Shown piece by piece: positions 8,048-17,163 of a stretch of DNA of 37,445 nt. Source of the DNA: Deltaproteobacteria bacterium (lineage in GTDB: Bacteria; Myxococcota_A; UBA9160; UBA6930); the NCBI GenBank assembly GCA_029261815.1, contig JAJDAQ010000127.1:1-37445 (forward strand), read 5' to 3'. Position numbers and translations under genes: made by a program. Each line of letters starts with the position of its first letter. Positions within the stretch are counted from its first letter, which is position 1. The notes beneath the pieces are model-generated. The model did not search any database, had not been told where the DNA came from, and saw only the letters and a program-made list of their open reading frames with translations.

Positions 8048-9658
8048 CTACGGGGCCGGCGTTTCGTCGAGCCGGCGGAAGAGCGTCAAACGCTGAGGGG
8101 TCATCCCCCAGATACGCGAGACTTCGACCGAACGGACGGGCTCACACCCCTCCATCGCGCGCTCGAATGACAGCGCCTGATCCATCTCGTTCACGAACAG
8201 TCGTGTCTCGGGCGGATAGATCGGCATCTCGACCCAGTCGTAGTGGAAGCCGTTCCAGCCGAACCCGCCGTCGACGTTGGCAGCGAGGGGAATCTCGGGT
8301 TCGAGCAACGCCCACTGCGCACGTGCGCGATCCCCCGAGAACCGGGCCTCGACGGCCGAGAAACCGCCAACGAGCACCACCACGGTGGCGGTGGCGAGCC
8401 ATGCACCGCGGGCGAGGCGGCCGGCCCCGAATACCAGGGCGATCAACACTATGGCGGGACCCGCCGCGAGCAGGATGTAGCGATCGAAGAATGGCGAACG
8501 CGTGAGATGCGGGCCAAGGATGGCGGCGCCGAACGCGACCGGCAGCAACCAACGCGGGGCCCCAAGAACGGCGCGCCCGTCAGCGCGAATCGCGTGCAGG
8601 ACCGTGGCCACGAGTGCGCCCGCGCCACCACCGCCAAGCGCCGTGAGCGCCCACTGAAACGCGCGCGGAATGGCCGGGAGCTCCCACTCGCCGAGGATTC
8701 CCGAGGGACCGACGCCGGACGTGCGCAGGATGTTCCCCCAGGGCGCCGGACTGGAGCCGAGTGCCAGGACCGTGCCCGTAACCACCAGCGCGCCGATTCC
8801 GAACCCCCATGCAGCCCACGAGCGCGGACGGATCAGCAGAAGCAACGGCGCCACGAACAGACCCAGCGTCGCCACGGACTCGACCGCATGACGCGAGACA
8901 TGCCACAACGCATTGAAGGTTGCGGCGTCCGACGCGAGTTCGGAGACGCCGTACACCTCGGAGGTCCCCTGGCTCGCGATCCAAAACACGAACGCGGCAT
9001 ACGCACCGGCAACGACCGCGTTCGCGACGACCGTTCGAATGACGCGCCCGGCGTCCCGGGTGCCCACCAGCGCGGCGACGCCGTAGGCCAATGGCAGCGC
9101 CAGTCCGACCTGACGCGAGAGTGTCGCGGCAACCGCGAACACCGTCCCGAACACGAAAGCACCGAGGCTCCCCGTTCGGAGAGAACGCGCATAGGCAGCG
9201 AGCGATGTCAGCGAACAGGCCAGGAAGAAGGGCTCGGTCATGAACGTGAACGCGAGGTTCTGGTAGATCGGGTTCGCTGCCAGAGCGGCCGCGCCCAGGA
9301 ACGCGATGCGATTGTCCGCACCGGATTCCCGCAACCATTGAAACAGTGCCAGGACACCGATCCCAGAAGCCACGAACGACGAGAGCCGCAACGCCACGAT
9401 CGAGAAGCCGGATAGGCCGGAGAAGAGAACGCCCCATCCCGTGCTCGTCAGAATCGGGACCCAGGTCCATGGCAGACGTTCGAATCGCCCCTCTTCCAAC
9501 GCGACACGGACGGCCCACATGTAGGCGAAGTCGTCGTTGATGGCGTATTCGCCGCCCAGGCCCACGAACATGCCGACCGCGACCCAGCCCACAACGAGAC
9601 CCAGCGCCCACGAGGTGGCGCTTCGCGACGTCACGTTCTCGCTACCGGTCGTCGCCAT
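8048..9658 (-). CDS. Polytopic membrane protein, GT-C glycosyltransferase-like (ArnT/PMT type)
   Basis: A 536-residue integral membrane protein with roughly ten to twelve hydrophobic segments. Right after the first helix is an acidic loop motif, YAINDDFAYMWAV (Asp42-Asp43), in the position where GT-C glycosyltransferases (PMT, ArnT, GT39/GT83) carry their catalytic acidic residues; a second conserved-looking segment is NPIYQNLAFTFMTEPFF. A soluble C-terminal part of about 100 residues follows the last helix. These features suggest transfer of a sugar from a lipid carrier on the outer face of the inner membrane, but I cannot assign donor or acceptor. ATG with AGGTGG upstream; about 89 bp separate it from the HD-GYP gene on the same strand. 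Confidence 0.72.
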   Translation of the reverse strand: MATTGSENVTSRSATSWALGLVVGWVAVGMFVGLGGEYAINDDFAYMWAVRVALEEGRFERLPWTWVPILTSTGWGVLFSGLSGFSIVALRLSSFVASGIGVLALFQWLRESGADNRIAFLGAAALAANPIYQNLAFTFMTEPFFLACSLTSLAAYARSLRTGSLGAFVFGTVFAVAATLSRQVGLALPLAYGVAALVGTRDAGRVIRTVVANAVVAGAYAAFVFWIASQGTSEVYGVSELASDAATFNALWHVSRHAVESVATLGLFVAPLLLLIRPRSWAAWGFGIGALVVTGTVLALGSSPAPWGNILRTSGVGPSGILGEWELPAIPRAFQWALTALGGGGAGALVATVLHAIRADGRAVLGAPRWLLPVAFGAAILGPHLTRSPFFDRYILLAAGPAIVLIALVFGAGRLARGAWLATATVVVLVGGFSAVEARFSGDRARAQWALLEPEIPLAANVDGGFGWNGFHYDWVEMPIYPPETRLFVNEMDQALSFERAMEGCEPVRSVEVSRIWGMTPQRLTLFRRLDETPAP

Positions 9659-9747
9659 GCCACCTGTTCCGCATCGTCGTCGCTCTCTTCGGACCCGATT
9701 GCGTTCCGGACCGACAGATTAACATCATCTTGTTGGCCGAGCGTGCG

Positions 9748-10992
9748 CTAGGCCAGGTCGATCTCGTTCCGCTCGGCGAGCGAGAGGAACGCGCGAACTA
9801 CCTCGGGGTCGAACTGACTACCGGCTTTCTGCGCGACTTCCTCGCAGACTTCGGAAAGGGAAAGACCGACGCGATCAGACTCGCTTCGACTCATCGCGTC
9901 GATCGCGTCCGCCAGGCTGATGATCCGGGATTCGAGCGGAATCGCCGCACCCGAGAGCCCTTCGGGATAGCCGGCGCCGTCGTAGTGCTCGTGATGGTGG
10001 AGCACGATCGGGGCGACCGGCTCCCAAAGCCGAATCCGTTCAAGCATCCGAGCCCCGATGAGCGAATGGGTTCGGACCGCCTTCATATCGAGATGCCGAC
10101 CGGGCTCGGTCTTGAGCATCCCGATGTCGTGGAGAAGCGCCCCCCAGTGAATGCGCTCCTTCGTCTCTGCATCGACGCCGAGTTCATGGGCGATCCGATT
10201 GCAGAGCCGTGCCGTCTGCATGGCGTGTCCCTGACGCCCGACGACGTGCGCGTCCAACGCGGTCACGATGAGGTCGGTCACGTGCGCGAAGAAATTGCGT
10301 TGCGCATCGGCAAGGTCGCCGCGTTCGATTGCGTTTCCGGCAATGCCGGCGATCGTTGCGACGGCATCCACCGTATCGTTCGAAAGTGCTTTGCCGCCGT
10401 CGAGCACGACCGTGCCCCGGGCTCCACCCGTGTGGGAAAACGGCACGGCCACGATCCCGCTATCGCCCATCGCCGGCGCACCCGACTGCAAAGCCTCTTC
10501 GTTCGCGGCCGCAACCGCGGCCGACTCGGTTTCAGCCCAAGCGCGGGACGCCTCGTCGGTTCCACCGTGAAGCTCGAGTGCTTTGTCCGCTGCCGGAGAG
10601 AAGTAGGTCGCCGCGTGACGAAACCCGTCCAGCTCGCGCACCTTTGCGGCCAGGGTCGAGAGCGCCGCTTCCGGGTGACTGGCCACGGCCAGCTCGCGGG
10701 ACGCTTCGAGCAACGTCTGGAGCCGCTGATTGTCCGCGTCCATCTGCGTCACGGCCGTCGTCGTGATGTGACGAAGTGCGAAGTAGAGGAACAGGGAGAG
10801 CAGGCCAATCGAGACCAGCCCCGCGACCCATCCCCAACGCTCGGGCCCCCCTTCGTAGCTCGGCAACACCCAGCGCGTCACCACAACGGCCAGCGCCGCG
10901 AACGGGATGACGCCGCCCAGGAAGTAACTGGCGAAGACGCCGCGATCGAGTCGCTGCGAGAAGATCGAGTGACGAGAAACTTGACGCGCCAT
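9748..10992 (-). CDS. Membrane-anchored GAF/HD-GYP protein, putative c-di-GMP phosphodiesterase
   Basis: A 414-residue signalling protein. Two transmembrane helices (about 20-40 and 53-73) lead into a short linker, a GAF-like sensor region (about 95-225) and a C-terminal HD-GYP domain (about 235-410). The HD-GYP signature is intact: HD pair His288-Asp289, a further His309, HHHEHYDG at 332-339, GYPEGLSG at 341-348, then IPLESRIISLADAIDAM. Such domains hydrolyse cyclic di-GMP, and some act on cGAMP, using a two- or three-metal centre. No GGDEF domain is present. The ATG is preceded by GGAGG nine bases upstream. The signal sensed and the process controlled are not shown by the neighbourhood. Confidence 0.9.
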   Translation of the reverse strand: MARQVSRHSIFSQRLDRGVFASYFLGGVIPFAALAVVVTRWVLPSYEGGPERWGWVAGLVSIGLLSLFLYFALRHITTTAVTQMDADNQRLQTLLEASRELAVASHPEAALSTLAAKVRELDGFRHAATYFSPAADKALELHGGTDEASRAWAETESAAVAAANEEALQSGAPAMGDSGIVAVPFSHTGGARGTVVLDGGKALSNDTVDAVATIAGIAGNAIERGDLADAQRNFFAHVTDLIVTALDAHVVGRQGHAMQTARLCNRIAHELGVDAETKERIHWGALLHDIGMLKTEPGRHLDMKAVRTHSLIGARMLERIRLWEPVAPIVLHHHEHYDGAGYPEGLSGAAIPLESRIISLADAIDAMSRSESDRVGLSLSEVCEEVAQKAGSQFDPEVVRAFLSLAERNEIDLA

Positions 10993-11086
10993 GCAGTAGG
11001 GCCTCCAGGGAGTCCCTTCGGCGCGCCCGACCGGCAGCTTGAACGTCGTTCTCAGCGGAGCTGCTGCGAATTTCTCCTAGATGCGA

Positions 11087-11116
11087 GTCCGGGTCCCAGG
11101 TCCGCTCGGACCCCGG
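11087..11116 (-). other. GC-rich inverted repeat between two minus-strand genes
   Basis: An imperfect inverted repeat: left arm 11087-11096 and right arm 11108-11116, about eight pairs with one bulged base and an 11-base loop. An alternative smaller hairpin sits inside (GGTCC, four-base loop, GGACC). It begins seven bases past the stop of the AsmA-like gene and lies upstream of the HD-GYP gene. The position suits a transcription terminator or mRNA 3' stabiliser, but there is no run of U after it on the minus strand, so a standard intrinsic terminator is not supported. Confidence 0.35.
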
Positions 11117-11122
11117 CGGCGG

Positions 11123-11866
11123 CTAGTTCGCAGGGTCGTCTTCGACACCAAGGAGCGACCGCAATGCCCCAACGGCCTTCTCCTTGACCTCGTCGAGCCG
11201 CTCATCCACGCGCGTCGACAACTCGTCTCGCGCCACCTGTCGGATGGCGGCACCGAGAAAGGCATCTGCGAGCCGCCGCCCGATCTCGTCCGGCGTACCG
11301 CGGAGATTCCTCAGTGTGAGGGGCGGAAGCGGTAGCTCCCGGCGCTCGCCCCCGACGTCGCTCGTCTCCGCGATGACACGCCCCTGGGCAAAGTGGAACT
11401 CAGCGATGTCGAGTCGGACGTCTGGGGCCGATGTGGTAGACGATCCGGAAGCGGCGACATTCCGGCGCAGGATCTCGAGGTTCAGCCCGCCGGGCGTCAA
11501 CTCGGCGTTCGCGACCGGCGCCGTGACTTCGACGACGCGAAGCGGCAACGGCGCAGCCAGCGGATCCGCGACGTCGAGCCGATCGAGATCCAGGACAACG
11601 GTAATCGCACCGAGTTCGAATGCCGGCTCCGTCGAGAACGCGAGGCGCTCGCCCTTCGGGTTTGCCACGCGAATTCCCGCAACCAACACGCTTCCCGCGG
11701 CAAGGTCGACGTTCACGCCGCTCACCGTGACGTCGGTTCCGAGGAGTTCACTGGCGGTGCGCTCGATTTCTGCCGCGACGACACCGTCGACCTGGTTCGT
11801 GGCCCAGAACAGCACACCGATCGCGACGACGACGAGAATGGCAAGAGCGAGGAAGACACGTTTCAT
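11123..11866 (-). CDS. AsmA-like membrane-anchored protein of unknown function
   Basis: A 247-residue protein with one N-terminal transmembrane helix (about 4-24) and a periplasmic remainder. After the helix it reads VVAAEIERTASELLGTDVTVSGVNVDL and VLVAGIRVANPKG, a pattern resembling the first strands of AsmA/DUF748-type proteins: a helix followed by repeated beta strands. The C-terminal 60 residues are predicted helical and charged (RQVARDELSTRVDERLDEVK). I chose the ATG at 11866 because GGAG is six bases upstream and the helix starts there; the open frame continues upstream to 12235 across the next gene, which is not credible coding. AsmA-like proteins are linked to outer-membrane lipid handling; a role here is unproven. 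Confidence 0.7.
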   Translation of the reverse strand: MKRVFLALAILVVVAIGVLFWATNQVDGVVAAEIERTASELLGTDVTVSGVNVDLAAGSVLVAGIRVANPKGERLAFSTEPAFELGAITVVLDLDRLDVADPLAAPLPLRVVEVTAPVANAELTPGGLNLEILRRNVAASGSSTTSAPDVRLDIAEFHFAQGRVIAETSDVGGERRELPLPPLTLRNLRGTPDEIGRRLADAFLGAAIRQVARDELSTRVDERLDEVKEKAVGALRSLLGVEDDPAN

Positions 11867-11903
11867 GGAGGACTCCAAGTCGAGGGTGCGGCCAGCGATG
11901 ACC

Positions 11904-12707
11904 CTAGGAACGGATCCGGTCCCAGACCATTCGCGTCTGCTGGGTCGGATCCAACCGAATCTGCGGGTCCTGCTGATCAACATGACCCAACAACCCGCGG
12001 TACGTGCTGTAGCCGACCAGCCGCTGGAGGCGGTGGGGGAAGCTGCGCACACGCTCAGCCGGTAGCGCCAACAGTTGGCACTCCTCCTGCCGTAGGAAGC
12101 CAGCACAGTAGTTCGCGATGATTCCAAGACGGCGACCATCACTTCGATTGGCGGCTCCACCGTGCCAGAGACTGCCGTGGTAGAGGAGGACGCTCCCGGC
12201 CTGCATCTCGGCCTGAACGAATGCGGGACGGTCACCCTTCCTGGGAATCGTGTCGCGGGCGTGCGAACCCGGCACCAGGCGGGTGGCGCCGTTTTCGAGG
12301 GTGAAGTCCGTCAGCGCCCAGATCGCTGTGCAGGTGTACGCCGGATGAGGCCGCGGGAGCGGTATCGAACCGTCGTCTGCATGAAACGGTTGATTGGTTT
12401 CACCGGGATGCATCTCCACGGCCGTGAGCGACGACAGGAGGCAGTCCGTGTCGAGGACCGTGTCTACGACGTCGAGTACGGCGGGCAACAGCGGCACGTC
12501 AGCAAAAGCGTCGCCCCGTGCGAGCAGATTGAACAGCCGCCGCGTACGGGTCCCGAGAAAGTCGTTCGACCCGAACGGCGACGACGCCGCGGTCATCTGC
12601 GTCTCGACCTCAGCCTTCAGCGCCTCGACCGAATGCTGCGCAATGACCGACGGCAGGATCGTCCAGCCACGCTCGTCGATCTCGCCCGCGGCCTGCTGCG
12701 CGTCCAC
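11904..12707 (-). CDS. Phytanoyl-CoA dioxygenase (PhyH) family oxygenase
   Basis: A 267-residue Fe(II)/2-oxoglutarate-dependent oxygenase of the PhyH family; such enzymes hydroxylate varied small molecules, not only phytanoyl-CoA. The metal triad is visible as His109-x-Asp111 in QPFHADDG and the distal His182 in LWHGGAANRS, with an arginine pair at 192-193 suited to bind 2-oxoglutarate. The start is a GTG that follows directly on the stop of the aldolase gene, so it probably relies on translational coupling. It is the last of four closely spaced genes (SDR, acyl-CoA ligase, aldolase, this), which suggests a hydroxylation step in that pathway. The substrate is unknown. Confidence 0.9.
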   Translation of the reverse strand: MDAQQAAGEIDERGWTILPSVIAQHSVEALKAEVETQMTAASSPFGSNDFLGTRTRRLFNLLARGDAFADVPLLPAVLDVVDTVLDTDCLLSSLTAVEMHPGETNQPFHADDGSIPLPRPHPAYTCTAIWALTDFTLENGATRLVPGSHARDTIPRKGDRPAFVQAEMQAGSVLLYHGSLWHGGAANRSDGRRLGIIANYCAGFLRQEECQLLALPAERVRSFPHRLQRLVGYSTYRGLLGHVDQQDPQIRLDPTQQTRMVWDRIRS

Positions 12708-13355
12708 CTAGCGTCCGCTCCGCGTCTTGAGGTAGTGCCCGGCGAAGCGCGCGCGCGTCGTCTCGGGGAGTGGAACGATCTCGCCCAGCACGCGTGCCCC
12801 CCACACGATCTCGGCCGTCCGCTCGACCAGGGCAGCCACCTTGTGCGCCTCGGCAAGGTCGCGTCCCACTGTCAGGAGGCCATGATTGGCCATCAGCGCT
12901 GCACCGCGGTCCGCCAGCAAGCCGGCACAGACCTCGCCCAATGCATCGGACCCTGTCACCTCATACGGCGCCACCGGAACGTCGCCGCCCACATAGAGCT
13001 CGAACTCCTCGATCGCGCAGGGGATCGGCTGATGGGTGATCGCGAACATTGAAGAGTACTTCGCGTGGCAATGAATCACGGCGCCGACGTCGGGGTGCGC
13101 GCGGAGACAGGCCAGGTGAAGAGCACGCTCGCTCGTCGCCGCCCGATCCCCAGAGACGAGCGCGCCAGAGGGATCGAGAACGACGACATCGTCTGCCGTC
13201 ATCGTCTCGTAGGCGAGGGAAGCCGGCGTGACGAGGACGTTCCCATCTGGGCGACGTACGGACAGGTTGCCCGACGTTCCCTCGACGAGCCCCTCCCTGA
13301 GCAACGCTTGCGCGGTCTCCACGAGCCGCTGCGATAGGGTCCTGTTGTCGGTCAC
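12708..13355 (-). CDS. Class II aldolase/adducin family protein
   Basis: A 215-residue zinc-dependent aldolase-family enzyme of the fuculose-phosphate/ribulose-5-phosphate 4-epimerase fold, which cleaves or epimerises hydroxy-carbonyl compounds. Visible motifs are GTSGNLSVR (27-35), the acidic residue of TSERALH (Glu77), the zinc histidines His95 and His97 in VIHCHAKYSS, and His158 in MANHGLL. Length is normal. It starts with GTG; GAGGAG lies ten bases upstream, overlapping the end of the acyl-CoA ligase gene, and the stop abuts the PhyH start. The context with an acyl-CoA ligase, SDR and oxygenase suggests catabolism of a non-sugar compound, but phosphorylated sugars cannot be excluded. Confidence 0.9.
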   Translation of the reverse strand: MTDNRTLSQRLVETAQALLREGLVEGTSGNLSVRRPDGNVLVTPASLAYETMTADDVVVLDPSGALVSGDRAATSERALHLACLRAHPDVGAVIHCHAKYSSMFAITHQPIPCAIEEFELYVGGDVPVAPYEVTGSDALGEVCAGLLADRGAALMANHGLLTVGRDLAEAHKVAALVERTAEIVWGARVLGEIVPLPETTRARFAGHYLKTRSGR

Positions 13356-13362
13356 GAGATAG

Positions 13363-15048
13363 CTACTCCTCGACGAACGCGTTCTCTGCCGCCCCCATCA
13401 AGACGTTCTTCAGCACCTTGCCCGAAGGGTTTCGCGGCAGGGGCTCGGTTTGGATCTCCCATTCCGTGGGCACCTTGTAAGCCGCCAACGTCTCACCCAC
13501 CCACTTTGTCAACGCGTCACCACTCGGGCGCGCACCCGACTCCGGCACGACGACGGCCTTGACCGCCTGGCCCCACTCCGGGTGATCGACGCCGTAGACG
13601 GCGCTCTCGCGAACGTCCGGGTGTTTGTCGAGGCGGTACTCGATCTCGATCGGATAGATGTTCTCGGCGTTGCGCAAGATCATGTCTCGCGCGCGAGAGT
13701 TGATGTAGAGCAAGCCTCCTTCTTCCACACGACCGATGTCACCCGTCGCGAGCCAACGATCCGGACTGATCGTCTCGGCCGTGGCGCCCGGGTTCCGCCA
13801 ATACTCGAGCATCGTCCAGGCACTGCGAACGAAGATCTCGCCCTCCTGCCCCAGCGGGAGGGCGTTGCCTTCTGTGTCCCGAATCTCGATCTCGTGCCCA
13901 AGCGCCAGACGGCCCGTCGCCTCTGGATGCGCTTGATAGTCGGTGCCGCCGAAGGTCGCCGGGACCGCCACCGTCTCGCTCGAACCGTAACCGATGCCGA
14001 CGTTGGCGCTCGCGTTCGGAAATGCCTGCCGCATCATCTCCTGCGCCGCTGGGCTCGCGGGCGCCCCACCAAAGCCGATGTTGGTCACACTCGTGAGATC
14101 GTAGTCGAGCAACTTCGGATGCTTGGCGAGGCGGGGTCCCATCGCCCCCATCGCCGTGAATAGCGTGACGCGTTCATCCTGCATCAGCTTCAAGACGGCG
14201 TCGGGCTCGAATCGCCCGCGGTGAACCACGAGTTTCCCGCCGCCGGCCGCTTGCAACACGATCTGGGCGTAGAGGCCAGACAGATGGAACATCGGCGAAG
14301 TCGCGAGCACCACCATCTGGGGTCGTGGGGCCGCGAAGGGGAACTCCTCGCCCCGTTCGGCGAACTCGACCATCGCGTTGGCGAGACCCGTGGCGTTGGC
14401 CCCCTGCACGAACCCCAGGATGGCGCGATGGGACGCCACAGCCCCTTTCGGCCGCCCCGTCGTTCCACTCGTGAACAAGATGACGGCGCGGTCATCCTCC
14501 GCGAGCGGGGTTTCGGGAAGACCGGCGTCAGGCGAATACGCCTCCAGCGCCGAGAAGTCGGACTCGATTTCGATCAGCGGCACGCCGGGATCGTGACCTT
14601 CCAGCCGCGCGAGACGCTTCGCGTCACCAATCACGACCTTGGGGTCGCTGTGCGAGATCCCGAACTCGATCTCATCGCGTGTCCACCAGCCGTTCAGCGC
14701 AGCGACGACCCCGCCGAGGCTGACCGTCGCCCAGAAGGCGATGGGCCACTCGACGCAGTTCGCAGCGAGAATGGCGACACGGTCTCCCTTCTGGACGCCG
14801 TATTGGTCTCGCAGCGCCGCAGCAACGGAAGCCACCTTCCGGGGCAGCTCGGCGTAGGTGAGCCGCCGTTCGCCGTCGACGACGTACTCCTTGTCGCCGT
14901 GCAAAGCCGAGATCTCGAGCATTTCTCGCAATGAGCGTTGGCGATTCTTGAAGACGGGAAGGCGCTCGCCGAGGACCTCTTCCTCGACGAGTTCGAACAG
15001 GCCACCCGGGCCAGAGACCTGGGCACGGATGTCATCGCGGAGCGTCAC
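13363..15048 (-). CDS. AMP-binding acyl/aryl-CoA ligase
   Basis: A 561-residue class I adenylate-forming enzyme that activates a carboxylic acid with ATP and joins it to CoA. Core motif A3 is LFTSGTTGRPKGAV (191-204); YGSSET gives A5, LATGDIG gives A7, and the C-terminal catalytic lysine is in NPSGKVLK (about Lys544). The length fits fatty-acid or aromatic-acid CoA ligases. The start is GTG at 15048 overlapping the stop of the upstream SDR (GTGA); the frame is open further up, but that part is antisense-like to the SDR gene and is not coding. The enzyme gives the operon an entry point from a free acid to a CoA ester. Acid specificity is not predictable by eye. Confidence 0.93.
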   Translation of the reverse strand: MTLRDDIRAQVSGPGGLFELVEEEVLGERLPVFKNRQRSLREMLEISALHGDKEYVVDGERRLTYAELPRKVASVAAALRDQYGVQKGDRVAILAANCVEWPIAFWATVSLGGVVAALNGWWTRDEIEFGISHSDPKVVIGDAKRLARLEGHDPGVPLIEIESDFSALEAYSPDAGLPETPLAEDDRAVILFTSGTTGRPKGAVASHRAILGFVQGANATGLANAMVEFAERGEEFPFAAPRPQMVVLATSPMFHLSGLYAQIVLQAAGGGKLVVHRGRFEPDAVLKLMQDERVTLFTAMGAMGPRLAKHPKLLDYDLTSVTNIGFGGAPASPAAQEMMRQAFPNASANVGIGYGSSETVAVPATFGGTDYQAHPEATGRLALGHEIEIRDTEGNALPLGQEGEIFVRSAWTMLEYWRNPGATAETISPDRWLATGDIGRVEEGGLLYINSRARDMILRNAENIYPIEIEYRLDKHPDVRESAVYGVDHPEWGQAVKAVVVPESGARPSGDALTKWVGETLAAYKVPTEWEIQTEPLPRNPSGKVLKNVLMGAAENAFVEE

Positions 15049-15884
15049 TTGGGAAGGTTCCCCTTCATCACGTCCTCGCCCAGCGCCGGGGCGACGAAGG
15101 GACCGAAGTTGGGCCCGCGACGGAGGTGGTGCCCACCGTCGACGTTGATGGCCGTCCCCGTGATCCACCGGGATTCGTCGCCGATCAGGAAACGCGCCAG
15201 GTTCGCCACGTCTTCGGGCTGCCCCACGTCGGCCATCGGCGTGTTGTCGATGTAGGACGCGTAGGTCTCGCTGTCTCGGGGGACGCCTTCCATGATCTCG
15301 GTCGCGATGAAACCGGGACGGATCGAGTTGAAGCGGACCTTCGACTGACCGAATTCGTCGGCGCAGTTTCGCATCATCTCCTCGATGCCGGCCTTTCCCA
15401 CACAGTAGGCGCCGAAATACGGGTGCGGAACATGTCCCGCGATCGACGACATGCCAACGAATGATCCGCCACCGCGCGCGACCATTTGTGGGACCGAGTA
15501 CTTCACGCATAGCATCGTCCCCAACACGTTCAGGTGCAGGACGCGAGTAAATTCGGCCGTATCCTGCATGTGATACGGACCCATGCCGCCGCCGCCGCCG
15601 GCGTTCGCGACAACGGCGTCCAGGCCACCTGTCGGTTCGCAACTCTTGGCGATGATCGCCTGGACGCTCTCCTCATCGGTGACGTCTCCGGTCACGATCT
15701 GGACCGATCCACCATTTCCGGCGGCGGCCGCGATCGTCTCGGCAGCCTCCTCCAGCACCTCGGCCCGGCGTCCGCAGATCGTGACCGCGGCGCCGTCCGC
15801 CGCTGCGGCCGCTGCGCACGCGCGACCAATGCCGGTCCCTCCGCCCGTTACGAGAACTGCACGTCCTTCCAATCCGCCCGCCAT
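15045..15884 (-). CDS. SDR family oxidoreductase, operon leader
   Basis: A 279-residue classical short-chain dehydrogenase/reductase. NAD(P) motif TGGGTGIG (13-20), NAG at 94-96, catalytic Ser147 and Tyr160-x-x-x-Lys164 (YCVGK) are all present. A strikingly glycine-rich run (NAGGGGGMG) follows the NAG motif, and the C-terminus extends past the usual GG-x-x end by about 25 residues (ALGEDVMKGNLPK). TGAGGAGG stands well placed before the ATG, the strongest ribosome site of the operon, which fits its being first gene. Its stop overlaps the acyl-CoA ligase start by four bases. It likely oxidises an alcohol or reduces a ketone of the substrate or of its CoA ester. Confidence 0.92.
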   Translation of the reverse strand: MAGGLEGRAVLVTGGGTGIGRACAAAAAADGAAVTICGRRAEVLEEAAETIAAAAGNGGSVQIVTGDVTDEESVQAIIAKSCEPTGGLDAVVANAGGGGGMGPYHMQDTAEFTRVLHLNVLGTMLCVKYSVPQMVARGGGSFVGMSSIAGHVPHPYFGAYCVGKAGIEEMMRNCADEFGQSKVRFNSIRPGFIATEIMEGVPRDSETYASYIDNTPMADVGQPEDVANLARFLIGDESRWITGTAINVDGGHHLRRGPNFGPFVAPALGEDVMKGNLPK

Positions 15885-16096
15885 TCGCTGGCCTCCTCAA
15901 TTCTGGGTGATGCGGTTCCGGGCCACGCCGGATGCCCCGCAGGGCCAGGCATTGTAGCCGCTCGTTTGTCGTCGGAGCCGGCCGGCGACGCCAGATCGGT
16001 GGTAGCGTCGCGTCAGCCCGTGAACTGGAAAAGTGACATGGGCTCTGCCATTTTAGAGGGCGTGGCGATCAGCCACTGCACCCAAGGAGACCCCCC

Positions 16097-17137
16097 GTGA
16101 AACTCGGAATCCTCGCCGGCGGCTTCGGCCCCCAGGCCACCCTGAACCTCGAGGCCATTCGGCATGCCGAGCGCCTCGGCTTCGACAGCGCCTGGACCGC
16201 AGAGGCCTACGGCAACGATGCCGTCACGATGGCCACCTGGATCCTGGCGAGCACCGAGACCATCAAGGCCGGCACCGCCATCATGCAGATGCCGGCGCGC
16301 TCACCGGCCATGGCCGCGATGACCGCGATGACGCTCGACCATCTCTCGGGTGGCCGATTCATCCTCGGTCTTGGACCGTCGGGTCCGCAGGTGGCCGAGG
16401 GCTGGCACGGCGTGCCTTACGGGAAGCCGCTCACGCGCACCAAGGAGTACATCGCGATCATCCGGAAGATCCTGGCGCGCGAAGAGCCGCTCACGCACGA
16501 AGGGGAGCACTACTCGATCCCGGTCACCGGCGCGGGCACCACGGGACTTGGCAAGCCGCTCAAGAGCATCCTGCACGGCAACCCCGAGATTCCGATCCTG
16601 ACGGCCTCGATCAGCCCGAATGGTCTGCGCTGCGCAGGCGAAGTGGCCGACGGCGTGTTCCCGCTCTGGATGAATCCCGAACGCACCGACCTCGTGACCG
16701 AGCACGTGAACGCCGGTATCGCCAAGCGCACCGACGGAAAGACGCTGGCCGACTTCGCAATCCAGCCCGGGGTCAGCGTCGTGATCAGCGACGACCTCGA
16801 AAAAGCGCGCATGCCGATCAAGATGAACCTGGCGCTGTATATCGGCGGGATGGGTGCGCGCGACAAGAACTTCTACAACGACTACTGCAAGCGCCTCGGT
16901 TACGAAGAGGCTGCGGTCAAGATCCAGGATGCCTTCCTTGCCGGCGATCGCGCGACGGCGGTCGGCGCAGTACCCGACGAACTCGTCGACGCGATGAACC
17001 TGATTGGACCCGTGGACCGAATCAAGGATCGCCTCGGTGCGTGGCGCGATGCAGGCAAGCGCGGCGAAGTCACGACGATGATGATCGGCGGCGCCAAGCC
17101 CGACGCCCTCGAACTCGTTGCCAGCGAACTCCTCTAA
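16097..17137 (+). CDS. LLM-class, probably F420-dependent oxidoreductase (copy 1)
   Basis: A 346-residue TIM-barrel protein of the luciferase-like (LLM) family, close in layout to methylene-H4MPT reductase-like enzymes that use coenzyme F420 for hydride transfer. Seen are LGFDSAWTAEAYGNDAV near 24-41, RFILGLGPSGPQVAEGWHG and LGKPLKSIL, patterns shared with copies at 25253 and 36859. It starts at GTG with AAGGAGA upstream, and heads a run of three plus-strand genes with two GST-like proteins. F420 use is inferred from family; some LLM proteins use FMN. No F420 biosynthesis gene is in the window. The 212-bp spacer to the divergent SDR operon probably holds promoters for both directions, but I see no convincing -35/-10 pair. 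Confidence 0.9.
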   Translation: MKLGILAGGFGPQATLNLEAIRHAERLGFDSAWTAEAYGNDAVTMATWILASTETIKAGTAIMQMPARSPAMAAMTAMTLDHLSGGRFILGLGPSGPQVAEGWHGVPYGKPLTRTKEYIAIIRKILAREEPLTHEGEHYSIPVTGAGTTGLGKPLKSILHGNPEIPILTASISPNGLRCAGEVADGVFPLWMNPERTDLVTEHVNAGIAKRTDGKTLADFAIQPGVSVVISDDLEKARMPIKMNLALYIGGMGARDKNFYNDYCKRLGYEEAAVKIQDAFLAGDRATAVGAVPDELVDAMNLIGPVDRIKDRLGAWRDAGKRGEVTTMMIGGAKPDALELVASELL

Positions 17138-17163
17138 CCCTTCCTTCTGGATCGGAGAAAACC

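Noticed and set aside
9730-11187. Plus-strand open frame of about 485 codons opposite the HD-GYP gene
   Set aside because: The HD-GYP signature on the minus strand is intact, and the plus frame has no domain or ribosome site.
13363-15642. 759-residue extended form of the acyl-CoA ligase
   Set aside because: The extra N-terminal 198 residues are antisense-like, arginine-rich and overlap the SDR gene in another frame; the GTG at 15048 gives the normal family start and an operon-type overlap.
15968-15989. Inverted repeat in the SDR/LLM divergent spacer (eight pairs with one G-U, six-base loop)
   Set aside because: GC-rich DNA makes such hairpins by chance; there is no U-run and no matching operator pattern, so I do not call a terminator or operator.
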